Shown: in pieces, positions 25,898 to 35,799 of the stretch
Numbering within the stretch: position 1 is the first letter of the stretch
How the letters are laid out: the number at the start of each line of letters is the position of its first letter
From: Succinimonas amylolytica DSM 2873
GTDB taxonomy: Bacteria; Pseudomonadota; Gammaproteobacteria; Enterobacterales; Succinivibrionaceae
NCBI RefSeq assembly: GCF_000378405.1
Contig: NZ_KB899639.1
Span: 122,649 to 170,326, forward strand
Reading direction: 5' to 3'
DNA: 47,678 nt
Made by a program: the position numbers and the translations under genes
The notes under the pieces: model-generated
Told to the model about the DNA's origin: nothing
Seen by the model: the letters and a program-made list of their open reading frames with translations, nothing else
The model's database searches: none

Positions 25898-27046
25898 TCA
25901 CTTTCCTGCAGTGCGGTTCAAATAAAACTGCACGTTCAATGACGAGGCGAATCCGCTGTACATCTTGGCGGTAACCGAGGTATTTACCGGCTTGTTCTTT
26001 TCGTCGTACATGGTGATTGATGTCTTGCCCTGGAACACTCCCAGCTTGAAGGTGTACTTTCCGGATTCAAGTCCCCAGGATTCCACGCCCTGGGATTCCC
26101 AGAATTCCGGATCCGGTTCGCTGTACTTGATGGTAACTTCCCCGGAAGTTGAAGAGTACTCCTTGATAGTTATTTCGTATGCCTTGAGGAGATCCACGAG
26201 AGCCTTGTAGGTATCATCGAATCCGGCATCCACCAGCCAGCATGGCAGATCGTTGTTGTCCCGCCCGAGAGCTATGGCCACATAGGCGCTTTCACTGCCG
26301 CTGTGCTTCTTCTTCATATCCAGGTTGTAGGACCACATCAGTCTGTTGGCCATGAGAGCGGTAAATCTGGAGGGCTCGAAGCGGTTCAGACCGGCCTTGA
26401 GCTCGGTGCCGTCGGTTTGTTCGATTATATTGTCAGTGAGCTGTATGGAGACTCCGGGAGCTCCTTCGGTATTTTTTCTGAGACCGAAGGCATAGCGCTG
26501 CCGGTAGATGAGGAAGCCCTTTTCCATGGCATCGGGACTGTAGGGGGTGGCGAATTCTGTGGCATCGTACCAGTCGGTCTGAATGAGACTGTTCATGGCG
26601 TCGATGGTATCCACGCTGATGGCGGATCTGGTGAACATTCTGAAGAGAGTAACCAGAAGATCATTTGAGCTTATTTCGTTGCCGTCTTCATCGGGATAAA
26701 ACCAGACATAGGCAATATCGCCGTCCTGTCCCACGGCCACATTGCTGTTCAGAGGAATCAGCTTTTGCGGCGGACGCACATCCACGGCCTTGCCCACCAG
26801 AGCGGAACGAACATCATCAAACTGCATCGCCGGAAGATCGAATTTTTTGGAATAGCTGATAGGAGTTGTTCCCTCCGGCTGAACCAGCTGACGTTCCACC
26901 GGGACGGAGTCCAGGTATCCGAATTTGTTGTTGGCCTGTCTGATGTCATTGTTAACATAACTGGAACGGCAGCCGGACATAAGGCCGGCAGCGACCATCA
27001 TTCCGGACAGCATCAGCAGGCCGGCAACGTTCCTTTTGTTAGGCAT
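25898..27046 (-). CDS. bamC: outer membrane protein assembly factor BamC
   Basis: A 382-residue lipoprotein (E. coli 344), a component of the BAM complex that inserts beta-barrel proteins into the outer membrane. The signal peptide has a TM stretch and a lipobox ending in GLMSGC, so Cys26 or nearby would be lipidated. After it comes an unstructured N-terminal stretch, with [19 protein letters not shown] near residue 40 resembling the BamD-contacting lasso. Two helix-grip domains follow (about 110-240 and 255-380). The dapA gene, normally upstream in gammaproteobacteria, is absent here. purC follows downstream, as in E. coli. Confidence 0.9.
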   Translation of the reverse strand: MPNKRNVAGLLMLSGMMVAAGLMSGCRSSYVNNDIRQANNKFGYLDSVPVERQLVQPEGTTPISYSKKFDLPAMQFDDVRSALVGKAVDVRPPQKLIPLNSNVAVGQDGDIAYVWFYPDEDGNEISSNDLLVTLFRMFTRSAISVDTIDAMNSLIQTDWYDATEFATPYSPDAMEKGFLIYRQRYAFGLRKNTEGAPGVSIQLTDNIIEQTDGTELKAGLNRFEPSRFTALMANRLMWSYNLDMKKKHSGSESAYVAIALGRDNNDLPCWLVDAGFDDTYKALVDLLKAYEITIKEYSSTSGEVTIKYSEPDPEFWESQGVESWGLESGKYTFKLGVFQGKTSITMYDEKNKPVNTSVTAKMYSGFASSLNVQFYLNRTAGK

Positions 27047-27366
27047 AGCGTATGGATTCCTTTGTAATTAACTCTGCATATTCTGAAAATCAAACAGCAT
27101 TCTGTCAACTATGATTTATCTCGGGAGAGACATAGCAGGGATGTCTGCTGTCTGTAAGGCATTGCCAGAAGGTTATACCCGGGTCTGAAAGGACAGACAG
27201 ATATCCGGCGGAAGCCGCCGGGAGAGACGAAAATCCCGGTTGACGGGACAGTTGATACCGGGTACTCCGGAGCCCCCGGAAAAACCTTTCGGCGAGGACG
27301 ATGCCGGCAGCATGCAGAGCAGGATTTCCCTCTGCTGCCGGCATGCCAGAAGCTCAGCAGCAGAGA
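27047..27366. other. 320-bp intergenic region with a long inverted repeat
   Basis: No supported gene. It contains an 11-bp perfect inverted repeat (ATGCCGGCAGC 27301-27311, GCTGCCGGCAT 27334-27344) with a further AGAG/CTCT pairing inside, making a stem-loop just downstream of the small secreted-protein gene. No T-run follows immediately. It may be a Rho-dependent stop, an RNA stability element or an imperfect terminator. Confidence 0.6.
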
Positions 27367-27777
27367 TTATTTGCAGGCACGAGCCTTGGCAGAAGGAAGG
27401 GCCTTTTCACCTTCCTGAAGTGCCTGTCCCAGGAACTGGCGGTATTTGGTAACCAGCTCTGCGGTATTGAAGGTCTTTTCGTAAACCTGGCGGCTCACCC
27501 GCATCATGTGAGGTTTCTGATCAATGCTGTAAACCTGAGCCAGGCACTGCTGGGCGTTCATGAACTCCTTGTTTACAGAAATCACGGATTCCTGGCTCTG
27601 CAGATCAATGTTTGCAATCTTGTCCAGACTCTCGGCATACTGGGTAACGGCACGCTCCTGACGGGAGTTCAGTCCAGAACTGGAAATGAATCCGGAAATG
27701 TCGGAGCTGACTGCTGCGGAAGCGCCTGCGGAAAGGGCAACACCGGCCAGTGTCAGTAACAATCTTTTGAAAAACAT
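27367..27777 (-). CDS. small secreted protein of unknown function
   Basis: A 136-residue protein with a clean Sec signal peptide (about 1-22, ending GASA/AV). The mature part of about 115 residues is predicted helical, with one Cys in the middle (QQCLAQVY) and one near the C-terminus (ARACK), which could form a disulphide in the periplasm. I do not recognise the family. The ATG at 27777 has AGGGA seven bases upstream; the ORF opens 18 bp earlier. It lies 58 bp downstream of the 158-residue unknown gene on the same strand, so it may be part of a glnS operon. Confidence 0.7.
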   Translation of the reverse strand: MFFKRLLLTLAGVALSAGASAAVSSDISGFISSSGLNSRQERAVTQYAESLDKIANIDLQSQESVISVNKEFMNAQQCLAQVYSIDQKPHMMRVSRQVYEKTFNTAELVTKYRQFLGQALQEGEKALPSAKARACK

Positions 27778-27835
27778 AAGAAAATCCCTATTCAAATGGT
27801 TTGGTAAATAAAAAATACCAGCATCCCGTTAATGT

Positions 27836-28312
27836 TTATCTGTTAATAACTTTGCCCAGATAGCTGGCAAGGTTATCCACTACCTTTTCAAAAACCTTCT
27901 GGATATCACGGCACTCGTCGGCGCCGTCTCTTACCGGAATAGCCGGGCTGAGATTGCCGTCGGCATCCTGGTAGTATAGCTCTATATGAGTAAAGGTCAT
28001 TTCAATTTCCAGATCCGAAATGGCCAGCGTGCTGCGGAATCTGATGTAACGCACTCCCTCTGAGGCCGGATAGTCGGGATCCTTCATTCTCTTTATGAAT
28101 GAGAAGACCAGATCATCCTTGTCTTCCCGCAGAATTTCTTCTGGGCGAACACCTTCGTGAAGCCAGTGTCTGGTTCTGGGGAAAATCTGCTGAAAAACAT
28201 CGCCTTTGGGAGCTCTTCTGCTGAGTTCGACCTCAAAATCATTGTCAAACTGACCGTCGTCGGCCACCTCATCGGCAGCTTCGGTATCGTTTTCGTATAA
28301 ATCTTCGCTCAT
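27836..28312 (-). CDS. acidic cytosolic protein of unknown function
   Basis: A 158-residue protein with a very acidic first 30 residues, then a mixed alpha/beta region (RTRHWLHEGVRPEEIL, then YIRFRSTLAISDLEIEMTF), ending in an amphipathic helix (VFEKVVDNLASYLGKVI). No signal peptide or TM segment. An AAGGAAG Shine-Dalgarno sequence precedes the ATG. It starts 16 bp after glnS, which implies cotranscription. I do not recognise the family. The WLHEG segment and length would suit a small regulatory or binding protein, but this is speculation. Confidence 0.7.
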   Translation of the reverse strand: MSEDLYENDTEAADEVADDGQFDNDFEVELSRRAPKGDVFQQIFPRTRHWLHEGVRPEEILREDKDDLVFSFIKRMKDPDYPASEGVRYIRFRSTLAISDLEIEMTFTHIELYYQDADGNLSPAIPVRDGADECRDIQKVFEKVVDNLASYLGKVINR

Positions 28313-28328
28313 AAAACTTCCTTACAAA

Positions 28329-30002
28329 TTAAGACTGTGCCTTCTGGGAATCTTCCTTAAGAGCCACTGTCAGATTAAATACCTTTGCGGAATCACCGGA
28401 ATATCTGCTGTCAGGACAGAAATAGCCGGTACGTTCAAACTGGAATGATTGACCGGGGACGGCATTTGCCAGAGATTCTTCAAGCACGGCGTCCTTTACA
28501 ATTTTCAGAGAATCCGGATTGATGGTAGCCAGAAAATCTTCCTGGGCTCCGGGATTCGGCACCAGGAAAAGTCTCTGGTAGAGACGGACTTCAGCCTTAA
28601 CATGACGTTCGGCACTGACCCAGTGAATTACCCCCTTGGGCTTGTGATCCGGAATTTCGGTACCCAGAGATTCCGGAATATAGGTACAGTGAACCCTGAT
28701 GATATTTCCGGCCTCGTCCTTTTCGCAGCTGTCAGCCCGGACAATGTAGGCATATCTCAGGCGGACTTCCTTCCCCAGCACAAGACGCTTGAATTTTTTA
28801 TTGGCTTCCTCCCGGAAATCCTCGCGCTCGATGAAAACCCGCTTTCCGAAAGGCAGTTCTCTGGTGCCGAGCTCCTCCTTCAGAGGATGGTTCATGGCGG
28901 TAACCGTTTCCTCCTTTCCCTCCGGGTAGTTGTCAATTACGAGCTCCAGAGGATCCAGTACGGCCATTCTTCTTTCGGCGTTCTCGTTGAGATCTTCCCG
29001 AATGCAGGATTCCAGAGCTCCCATCTCCACGGTGTTTTCCTGCTTGGTTACGCCGATGCGGCGGCAGAATTCTCTGATGGAAGCCGGAGTATAGCCGCGT
29101 CTTCTGAGACCGGAGATGGTAGTCATGCGGGGATCGTCCCAGCCATCGACAATTCCTTCCTTCACCAGAAGATTAAGCTTTCTTTTGGAAGTGATGGAAT
29201 ATTCCAGATTAAGACGGCTGAATTCATACTGGTGCGGATGGTGTTCAATGGTGATATGCTCCAGAACCCAGTCATAAAGCCGGCGGTTGTCCTGGAATTC
29301 CAGAGTGCAGATGGAGTGGGTAATACCCTCGATGGCGTCCGAGATGCAGTGGGTGAAGTCGTACATCGGATAAATACACCACTTGTTCCCGGTACGGTGA
29401 TGATCGGCAAAGCGGATTCTGTAGATTACCGGATCTCTCATGCACATAAAGGGGGAACTCATATCGATTTTAGCCCGGAGACAGGCCTTTCCTTCGGCAA
29501 TCTCCCCGTTTTTCATCTTTTCGAACAGAGCCAGGTTTTCTTCCGGGGTGCGTTCCCGGTACGGACTGTTTTTGCCAGGTTCGGTAAGGGTGCCGCGATA
29601 TTCCCTGATTTCATCCGGACTGAGCTCGTCCACATAGGCCAGTCCCTTCTCAATCAGTTCTCTGGCGTAGCCGTGCAGCTTTTCGAAATAATCAGAAGAG
29701 TAGCGGGGCTCTCCGTCCCACTGGAATCCCAGCCAGTTAACATCCCTTTTGATGGAGTCGACATACTCGGTATCCTCCTTGACGGGATTGGTGTCGTCAA
29801 AGCGGAGATTGCAGGTGCCCCGGTAGCTTTCGGCAATGCCGAAGTTGAGACAGATGGATTTAGCATGCCCGATGTGCAGATAGCCGTTGGGCTCCGGAGG
29901 AAAGCGGGTTTTTATAACCTGATATTTCTGCTGAGCCAGATCTTCGTCGATAATCTGAGTGATAAAATTTGCCGGACGGTCAGAATCAAGTTCACCGGTC
30001 AT
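28329..30002 (-). CDS. glnS: glutamine--tRNA ligase
   Basis: A 557-residue class I synthetase (E. coli 554). The HIGH motif is in [16 protein letters not shown] (about 33-48), and the KMSKS equivalent is TSKRKLN (about 267-273). The remaining domains (acceptor-binding and two anticodon-binding beta barrels) follow in order. It charges tRNA-Gln directly, which is the gammaproteobacterial way and means the amidotransferase route is not needed for Gln. The two downstream genes follow at 16 and 58 bp spacing. Confidence 0.97.
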   Translation of the reverse strand: MTGELDSDRPANFITQIIDEDLAQQKYQVIKTRFPPEPNGYLHIGHAKSICLNFGIAESYRGTCNLRFDDTNPVKEDTEYVDSIKRDVNWLGFQWDGEPRYSSDYFEKLHGYARELIEKGLAYVDELSPDEIREYRGTLTEPGKNSPYRERTPEENLALFEKMKNGEIAEGKACLRAKIDMSSPFMCMRDPVIYRIRFADHHRTGNKWCIYPMYDFTHCISDAIEGITHSICTLEFQDNRRLYDWVLEHITIEHHPHQYEFSRLNLEYSITSKRKLNLLVKEGIVDGWDDPRMTTISGLRRRGYTPASIREFCRRIGVTKQENTVEMGALESCIREDLNENAERRMAVLDPLELVIDNYPEGKEETVTAMNHPLKEELGTRELPFGKRVFIEREDFREEANKKFKRLVLGKEVRLRYAYIVRADSCEKDEAGNIIRVHCTYIPESLGTEIPDHKPKGVIHWVSAERHVKAEVRLYQRLFLVPNPGAQEDFLATINPDSLKIVKDAVLEESLANAVPGQSFQFERTGYFCPDSRYSGDSAKVFNLTVALKEDSQKAQS

Positions 30003-30087
30003 GAAAATACCCCTGAAACATCTAATATTAGGAACACATTCCGGTATTATATTCCAAACAGCAGGGGATACACTAATTTTTTGAGCA

Positions 30088-30111
30088 AAGAAAACTCCGG
30101 ATTACCGGAGT
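30088..30111 (-). terminator. terminator of the FliL-like gene
   Basis: 7-bp stem ACTCCGG/CCGGAGT (30094-30100, 30105-30111) with loop ATTA, followed by TTTTCTTT on the minus strand. Located 53 bp after the stop. Confidence 0.8.
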
Positions 30112-30163
30112 CCGGAAGAGGGCAGGAATGCCGGATTTTTATGCTGCGGCCGTCTCTGTGGTG

Positions 30164-30598
30164 CTACTGCCACTTGAAATCGGTGAACATCACATCTTTG
30201 ACTATACGTCTTCCGACGCAGTCATCCATAACCCGGATCACAGCTTCGCGCACTTTGGCGAGGGTGGTATTTCTGCTTCCGGGTTCCGAAATCCGGTCAT
30301 ATTTTTCTGCCCCCAGCACATCGGTGATGGTATCCTTTATCATGGGCTCATGCTTCTGAATAAGCTCGTAGTCGCGGGAATCGGTGAGAGAAATGGTGAT
30401 GTTCACTGAAACGTAATTGAGCTTGTTTCCCGTGGAGCTCAGATTAGTGGTGATGGCCCCCTTTATTTCATAGTAGCCGGTTACCGGTCCTGAGATCTGC
30501 GAGTCGGATCCGCCGTCCGACGCCCTGGCGGGAAGCACTGCCAGGGCGAGACTAAGAGCAGTCGCAAGTACGCTGGCGGTTTTCAGAAATCCTTTCAT
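30164..30598 (-). CDS. FliL-like periplasmic protein
   Basis: A 144-residue protein whose first 26 residues form a cleavable signal peptide (ending LPARA). Its mature part has the FliL pattern: YYEIKGAITTNL, then YVSVNITISL, a long helix with HEPMIKDTITDVL, and a C-terminal VMFTDFKWQ that matches the FliL end. FliL itself is a stator-associated flagellar protein with an N-terminal TM anchor. No flagellar genes are visible nearby, and FliL-like solo proteins next to plsB occur in other gammaproteobacteria, so the role is probably not flagellar. GAGG precedes the ATG. It starts 54 bp after the plsB stop. Confidence 0.7.
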   Translation of the reverse strand: MKGFLKTASVLATALSLALAVLPARASDGGSDSQISGPVTGYYEIKGAITTNLSSTGNKLNYVSVNITISLTDSRDYELIQKHEPMIKDTITDVLGAEKYDRISEPGSRNTTLAKVREAVIRVMDDCVGRRIVKDVMFTDFKWQ

Positions 30599-30652
30599 AA
30601 ATCCTCTCTGTTACGGGAAAGCTCCCGTTTGCTATTTACGGGATATTTTTCA

Positions 30653-33088
30653 TTATACGTTATCCAGACTCTTCCGGATCTCTTCGGGGAGAAGCGGTCC
30701 GGCAGCATTTATGAGCTTTTGCAGCTTTACCGGATTTTTGGTGTAGGTGCCGTCAATTTCGGATACGTATACATAACGATGCCGGACAAAGGTTTCGCTC
30801 ATTACCCTGAAGGTTATCGGGTCTGAAAATTCCGGAGAATTGTTGGTTATCTCCTCCGGCAGCCGGTGACACAGACGGACGCAGCTTTCAATAAACTTAT
30901 TCTGATCGCAGGTGCCGTTCTGGGAGCGTTTGACAGCTTCCACCCCGATAACGTAGCGCATCAGGTTGTCGTGGATGGAATTGCTGAGAATGTCCAGGAG
31001 GGCGCGCTTGCCGGGATCCGGATTCACCTGATAAAGACTCTTGTCCACGATGGAGAAGTATTCTGCCAGCTGGAAGGCCTTCACATATGCCCTTATGGTC
31101 TGATCCAGCACATGCTCCCTTACCGGTGCAAAAAGCTCGTGCCTGAGAAAATAGAACACGTTTCTGGTATGAAGCACAATGTCCGCCATGGACAGATGCC
31201 GGTGTACCGCGACGATGGTGGCTATCAGTGCTGGCAGAACGAAGAAGTGCAGGATATTGTTCCTGAAGTAGCTGAGGTAGATGATCTGCTTCTTGGAGGG
31301 CACGGCCCATTTTTCTCCGTTGATCTCCTCGATGCTGAACGGCTTGAGCTCCAGCGCCTGCTGGAGCAGTACCTGTCCCGGTATCCGGGGCAGGGCGCTT
31401 TCCGAGATACTGTGGGAGCTTTTAAGGATAAAAATATAAAAGTTTATGATGTTCTGGAGACTGGCAAGAGGGAGCCGGTGTTCTCTTACTGATAGTAGCG
31501 CCAGAGCGGAAAGATTGAGTCCGTTGGTGGTGGCGGAGCTGTTAAGGCGCATTACAATTTCGTCCGACAGGGCGTTTACGGTGTCAAACAGCCAGGCGGG
31601 GCGGGAGAATTCCCCCGGAGTGATGTATTTTCTCCAGTCGGGAACGGTTTCTCTCAGAAATGTCGTGAGAACAATCGGCTCTCCGAAGCTTACATAGCCC
31701 CGTCCGTAGTATCTGAGCCTTTTATAGAAGTTCAGAAGCTGCCAGGGGCTTTCCTTGGCCTTTTTGGCGCCGTTAAGCTCCTTCATGTAGGAACTGACCT
31801 CCAGAACCTTTTCATAGCCGAGATAAATCGGAACGAAGGAAATCGGCCGTTCAATGCCGGAAAGCTGGGCCTGTACCGCCATGGCCACGATTCCGGTGCG
31901 GGGGGGCAGGGTTCTTCCGGTGCGGGAGCGGCCGCCCTCAATGTAGAATTCGGCGCTGTAGCCCCGGTTGAACAGGGTATAGAGATACTGCCGGAATACG
32001 GCGGTATAGAGTTCATCCCCCTTGAATTTCCGGCGGATGAAAAAAGCACCGCACTGCCGGAGAAACCGGTTTATGGGAAAGAAGTTCAGATTGTTTCCCG
32101 CTGCCACGTGGGGCATTACCAGCCCCTCGCTGAAAAGAACATATGCCAGAAGCAGGTAGTCCATATGACTGCGATGGCAGGGGATATACACGATTTCATG
32201 TCCCGAGCTGATAAGCTCCCGTACCCGGTCTGCGCCAAATACGTTTATTCCGTGATAGAACTTGCTCCACAGAGGGTGCAGGAGCGCTGCGAAAAACCTT
32301 GTGGTGTGGTAGGAATAGTCGGCTGCCATCTCGTTGAGCATGCCGTACGCCTCCGCCTCGATTTCGGAATAGTTTCTCCTTGTCTTGTCGGCCCGGGCTC
32401 TGATGGCGCTTTTTACATAGTCGGAGTTAAGCAGATCCTGAATGAGGTGATCCCGGTTCAGGCATTTCGGGCCCACTATTTCGTTGTGCCGTCTTTCAAA
32501 ATGAAGCCGGCAGGCCCGGGCGATGCTTTCGGTGGCATCTTCATCAGTGCCGCTCCGGTGCTCCAGAATGCTGGAAATGCGTATGGGGCCGGAAAGCACA
32601 GTCAGATTGTCATACCCGAAAAACATGATTCTGAAAAATTTTTTCAGTTTGGAATAGGGCTGATTAATGGTATCCCGGTACGGTTCTCCCTCGTGTCCGG
32701 GATTTCTGCTCCAGAAAATTGTTACCGGAACGATCTGGATATCAGTATGATATTCCTGGCAGTAGTCAATCCATTGCCGGAAGACCTTCTGGTATCCGTA
32801 ATCCCGGGCTTTTCCTCCGATAAACGGCACTTTTTTCATAAAAACAGTGCGGGTCAGGGGATCCCCGAGACTGGTTACCGGTACAAAGGGATTTGGCAGT
32901 CTGCTGGTTCTGGTAAGCTTCTCCAGGGTAAGCAGGTTGCTTATGGAATCAGACTGCATGACGTAGACTACAGGAGTGTCGGCATCAAGCTTCAGGCCTT
33001 CCCGGGGGTTTAGCGGTCTCGGGTTGCAGGAGGCGAATATCCTTACCGGCAAATACCACAGATATCTCAGCAGAAGCAGTGTATTCAT
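30653..33088 (-). CDS. plsB: glycerol-3-phosphate acyltransferase
   Basis: An 811-residue membrane-associated acyltransferase (E. coli 807) that adds the first acyl chain to glycerol-3-phosphate in phospholipid synthesis. The catalytic HRSHMD motif (HxxxxD) is followed by the acyltransferase blocks NLNFFPINRFLRQCGAFFIRR, EGGRSRTGR and VPIYLGYEKVLEV. The overall sequence parallels E. coli PlsB. The start ATG at 33088 has AGGGGG upstream; a start at 33160 would add 24 residues with no family match. The FliL-like gene follows on the same strand, suggesting an operon. Confidence 0.95.
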   Translation of the reverse strand: MNTLLLLRYLWYLPVRIFASCNPRPLNPREGLKLDADTPVVYVMQSDSISNLLTLEKLTRTSRLPNPFVPVTSLGDPLTRTVFMKKVPFIGGKARDYGYQKVFRQWIDYCQEYHTDIQIVPVTIFWSRNPGHEGEPYRDTINQPYSKLKKFFRIMFFGYDNLTVLSGPIRISSILEHRSGTDEDATESIARACRLHFERRHNEIVGPKCLNRDHLIQDLLNSDYVKSAIRARADKTRRNYSEIEAEAYGMLNEMAADYSYHTTRFFAALLHPLWSKFYHGINVFGADRVRELISSGHEIVYIPCHRSHMDYLLLAYVLFSEGLVMPHVAAGNNLNFFPINRFLRQCGAFFIRRKFKGDELYTAVFRQYLYTLFNRGYSAEFYIEGGRSRTGRTLPPRTGIVAMAVQAQLSGIERPISFVPIYLGYEKVLEVSSYMKELNGAKKAKESPWQLLNFYKRLRYYGRGYVSFGEPIVLTTFLRETVPDWRKYITPGEFSRPAWLFDTVNALSDEIVMRLNSSATTNGLNLSALALLSVREHRLPLASLQNIINFYIFILKSSHSISESALPRIPGQVLLQQALELKPFSIEEINGEKWAVPSKKQIIYLSYFRNNILHFFVLPALIATIVAVHRHLSMADIVLHTRNVFYFLRHELFAPVREHVLDQTIRAYVKAFQLAEYFSIVDKSLYQVNPDPGKRALLDILSNSIHDNLMRYVIGVEAVKRSQNGTCDQNKFIESCVRLCHRLPEEITNNSPEFSDPITFRVMSETFVRHRYVYVSEIDGTYTKNPVKLQKLINAAGPLLPEEIRKSLDNV

Positions 33089-33338
33089 AAGAGCCCCCTG
33101 ACATGCCAAATGACTGTCGTTATATTTTATAAAATCCCGGAGAGCGGCAGTGCGATCCACCTAAAAAATGCGTTATCCGTTCTTTGCATTTTTTAATGCA
33201 GGTCAGGATTTTGGAAAATATTCTTTGTGCTACAATGCCCAGGAACAGTGTACTTTAAAGGCAGTCCGCTGATTTACAGAATTTTCGGGGATCGGAGATC
33301 CGGCCGGGGAACGATTTTTCCGGGACAAAGGACAGTTT

Positions 33339-34307
33339 ATGAACAATTCGGATAATTCGGAAAATCAGGAATCCGCCAGACGAACCAGGGATTATGCCCG
33401 GCACGTGGTTTTTGCCGGTTTCGCCTCGGTATGCGTGGCGGGTATTCTGATTGCTGCCAAGCTGCTGGCTCTGGTACTGACCAATTCCGCTTCCATGATG
33501 GCTTCGCTTACTGATTCCCTGATGGATGTCATGGCCTCGGTGGTTAATCTGATGGCACTTCGCTATGCGGTGTATCCTGCGGACGAGGAGCATCGCTACG
33601 GGCACTGGAAGGCGGAGGCACTGGCCGGACTGGTGCAGAGCGCCTTTATTATCGGTTCTTCAGTTTTTCTGCTTATAAACGGCTGTATCAGCATCGCCAG
33701 TCCCCGGCCTCTGGCCAGTCTGGATGCCGGCATCTGGGTTACGGTTTTCGCCATGGCAATTTCCGTCGTGCTGGTGTGCTATCAGAGCTATGTCATCAGA
33801 AAAACCTCCAGCACTGCCATTCAGGCGGATCGGCTGCATTATGCCAGCGACATCCTGTTTAACGCCGGAGTTCTGGTTTCGCTGGTGTTTTCGTATTTCG
33901 GCTTTTTGCAGGCTGACGGTTTTTTTGCGGTTATTCTGTCGCTTTATATTATCTACGGCGGAATCTCCATTGGCAAAAAATCCCTGGCGTCCCTTCTGGA
34001 CAGCGGGCTTCCTCCAAAGGACGTGAGCGCCATATATGATCTTCTTCTGGATGTCCCTGAGATCAGAGGCATTCATGATCTGAGAACCCGGGCGGCAGGT
34101 CCCCGGATCTTTATTCAGGCGCATGTGGAAATTGCCCGCAGCGTCAGTCTGGAAACGGCTCATAATGCTGCCGATGCCGCTGAGGCCAATGTTCTCAGGG
34201 TTTATCCTGACGCCGATATCACGCTGCATATGGAACCGGTTCGGGATGATCTCCCCAAGAGTCCCTTTATGAATAACCCTGAAGGGAGCGAAAAACGGGA
34301 AAGATGA
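33339..34307 (+). CDS. fieF: cation diffusion facilitator (FieF-type)
   Basis: A 322-residue CDF transporter: an N-terminal membrane domain of six TM helices (about 20-215) and a cytosolic C-terminal domain (about 220-310). The signature is DSLMDVMASVVNLMALRYA (about 64-82), with the metal-site D...D in TM2, and the HRYGHWKAE segment (about 90-98) matches FieF. A second DxxxD pair (about H163-D167, LHYASDILFN) is in TM5. It exports Fe2+, Zn2+ or similar metals in exchange for protons; the substrate is inferred from similarity only. AAAGGACAG precedes the ATG. Divergent from plsB, 28 bp ahead of cysE. Confidence 0.88.
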   Translation: MNNSDNSENQESARRTRDYARHVVFAGFASVCVAGILIAAKLLALVLTNSASMMASLTDSLMDVMASVVNLMALRYAVYPADEEHRYGHWKAEALAGLVQSAFIIGSSVFLLINGCISIASPRPLASLDAGIWVTVFAMAISVVLVCYQSYVIRKTSSTAIQADRLHYASDILFNAGVLVSLVFSYFGFLQADGFFAVILSLYIIYGGISIGKKSLASLLDSGLPPKDVSAIYDLLLDVPEIRGIHDLRTRAAGPRIFIQAHVEIARSVSLETAHNAADAAEANVLRVYPDADITLHMEPVRDDLPKSPFMNNPEGSEKRER

Positions 34308-34335
34308 CAAATAGTAACAGACAGGAAAGATATTT

Positions 34336-35109
34336 ATGATAATCGATGAAATCTGGCAGATTATCCGTGAAGAAGCCAGAAGCATGATGGCCAAGGAGCC
34401 GATGCTGGGAAGCTATTTTCTTCAGGGCATTCTGAATCAGAAAAGATTCCAGGACGCCCTGGGGTTTCAGATTGCGAACAGGCTGGAGTCTCCGGTAATG
34501 CCGGCGGTGGTCATCAGGGAAATCTGCGACGAAGCCTATGCCGGCGATCCCGCCATAGTGGAATCCGGAGCCATTGATCTCAAGGCGGTCCGGGATCGGG
34601 ATCCGGCGGTAGTCTACTATTCCACGCCCCTGCTTTACCTCAAGGGCTATCATGCCATTCAGAGCTATCGGGTGGCGCACTGGCTCTGGGATAACGGGCG
34701 TACGGAAATGGCCTGCTTTTTACAGAATCTGATTTCGCTGAAGTTTGCGGTGGACATTCATCCTGCAGCCCGCATTGGCCGGGGGATAATGTTTGATCAT
34801 GCCACGGGCATTGTCATCGGTGAAACCGCTGTGGTGGGGGATAACGTTTCCTTCCTGCACAATGTGACTCTTGGCGGTACCGGACATGATCTGGGGGATC
34901 GCCACCCCAAGGTAGGCAGCGGAGTACTTCTTGGAGCCGGTTCCAGCATTCTTGGCAATATTACCATCGGAGACTGCTCCAAAATCGGAGCCGGCAGCGT
35001 AGTGGTAAAACCGGTAGCGCCGCATTCCACCGTGGTGGGGGTTCCGGGCCGGGAGGCGGGCCGCTGCCCTGACAAGATTCCGGCCATGGAAATGGATCAG
35101 CGGATTTAA
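34336..35109 (+). CDS. cysE: serine acetyltransferase
   Basis: A 257-residue enzyme (E. coli 273) that makes O-acetylserine from serine and acetyl-CoA, the branch point to cysteine. The N-terminal helical domain (about 1-135) is followed by the left-handed beta helix of hexapeptide repeats: DIHPAARIGRGIMFDHATG, then TAVVGDNVSFLHNVTLGGT (about 155-185), and later ILGNITIGDCSKIGAGSVV. His and Asp of the active site (DHATG) are present. The C-terminus (DKIPAMEMDQRI) is family-like and ends in Ile, as required for binding cysteine synthase. It follows fieF by 28 bp. Confidence 0.95.
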   Translation: MIIDEIWQIIREEARSMMAKEPMLGSYFLQGILNQKRFQDALGFQIANRLESPVMPAVVIREICDEAYAGDPAIVESGAIDLKAVRDRDPAVVYYSTPLLYLKGYHAIQSYRVAHWLWDNGRTEMACFLQNLISLKFAVDIHPAARIGRGIMFDHATGIVIGETAVVGDNVSFLHNVTLGGTGHDLGDRHPKVGSGVLLGAGSSILGNITIGDCSKIGAGSVVVKPVAPHSTVVGVPGREAGRCPDKIPAMEMDQRI

Positions 35110-35184
35110 CGATGCTGAAATCGGCCGTATACCCGCAATTCTGATAAAATGGCGGCTCTTTAGCGGTTCAGAAGGATTTCCGTC

Positions 35185-35775
35185 ATGAAGGGAAAGATTA
35201 AGTTTTACAAGGAAGCCGACGGCTACGGCTTTATTCAGGGAGAGGACGGCCAGGAATACTACTTCAACGTTCACGGGCTCAAGGTGTTCGACGGCCCGCC
35301 GCGTACCGGCCAGATCGCCGAATTCACTGCCGTTCCTGTTTCCGGAAAGGGCCGCAAGCCCAAAGCTCAGGATATTGTGATTACCGGAAATTCTGCTCCA
35401 GGTGCGTCCTCTGGAAAGCGTTCCGAGACCGACTACCGGATGATCTGCCCGCATTGTCAGAGAAAGATGGTGCCCCGGATGGTTACTCAGAACGGTGCGC
35501 CGTACCGTTCCTACTGTCCGTACTGCGGCGGAATGGTCAGAAAATTTACAGCCTGCTTTATTGCCACTGCCGTCTATGGCGATTCCCGTGCTCCGGAGGT
35601 TATTGCCATAAGAAGGTTCAGAAACGAGGTTCTTGAGCCCCGCTGGTATGGCAGAATTCTGATTCGCTGCTATTACCGGATTTCGCCGCCTCTGGCCAGG
35701 ATGATCCGCGGCAGAACTCTGGTAACGGCTCCGCTGAAAAAGGTGCTGGATATGCTGGCCCGGCATTACGGGTAA
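35185..35775 (+). CDS. cold-shock domain protein with zinc ribbon and CFI-box C-terminus
   Basis: A 196-residue protein. The N-terminal cold-shock domain (about 1-65, GKIKFYKEADGYGFIQ) carries RNA-binding aromatic positions. A linker leads to a zinc ribbon with two CxxC pairs (CPHC at about 88 and CPYC at about 112). The C-terminal helical region starts with CFIATAVYGD and then RAPEVIAIRRFRNEVLE, the CFI-box pattern, and continues with a hydrophobic amphipathic end. The combination is known but its function is not. AGAAGGA precedes the ATG. It lies 75 bp after cysE and is convergent with the jet operon. Confidence 0.8.
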   Translation: MKGKIKFYKEADGYGFIQGEDGQEYYFNVHGLKVFDGPPRTGQIAEFTAVPVSGKGRKPKAQDIVITGNSAPGASSGKRSETDYRMICPHCQRKMVPRMVTQNGAPYRSYCPYCGGMVRKFTACFIATAVYGDSRAPEVIAIRRFRNEVLEPRWYGRILIRCYYRISPPLARMIRGRTLVTAPLKKVLDMLARHYG

Positions 35776-35799
35776 CCAGAATGCCGGGAGCGGCAGGCG

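Noticed and set aside
28449-30359. 636-codon frame opposite glnS
   Set aside because: It covers glnS in antisense and shows no domain; glnS is certain.
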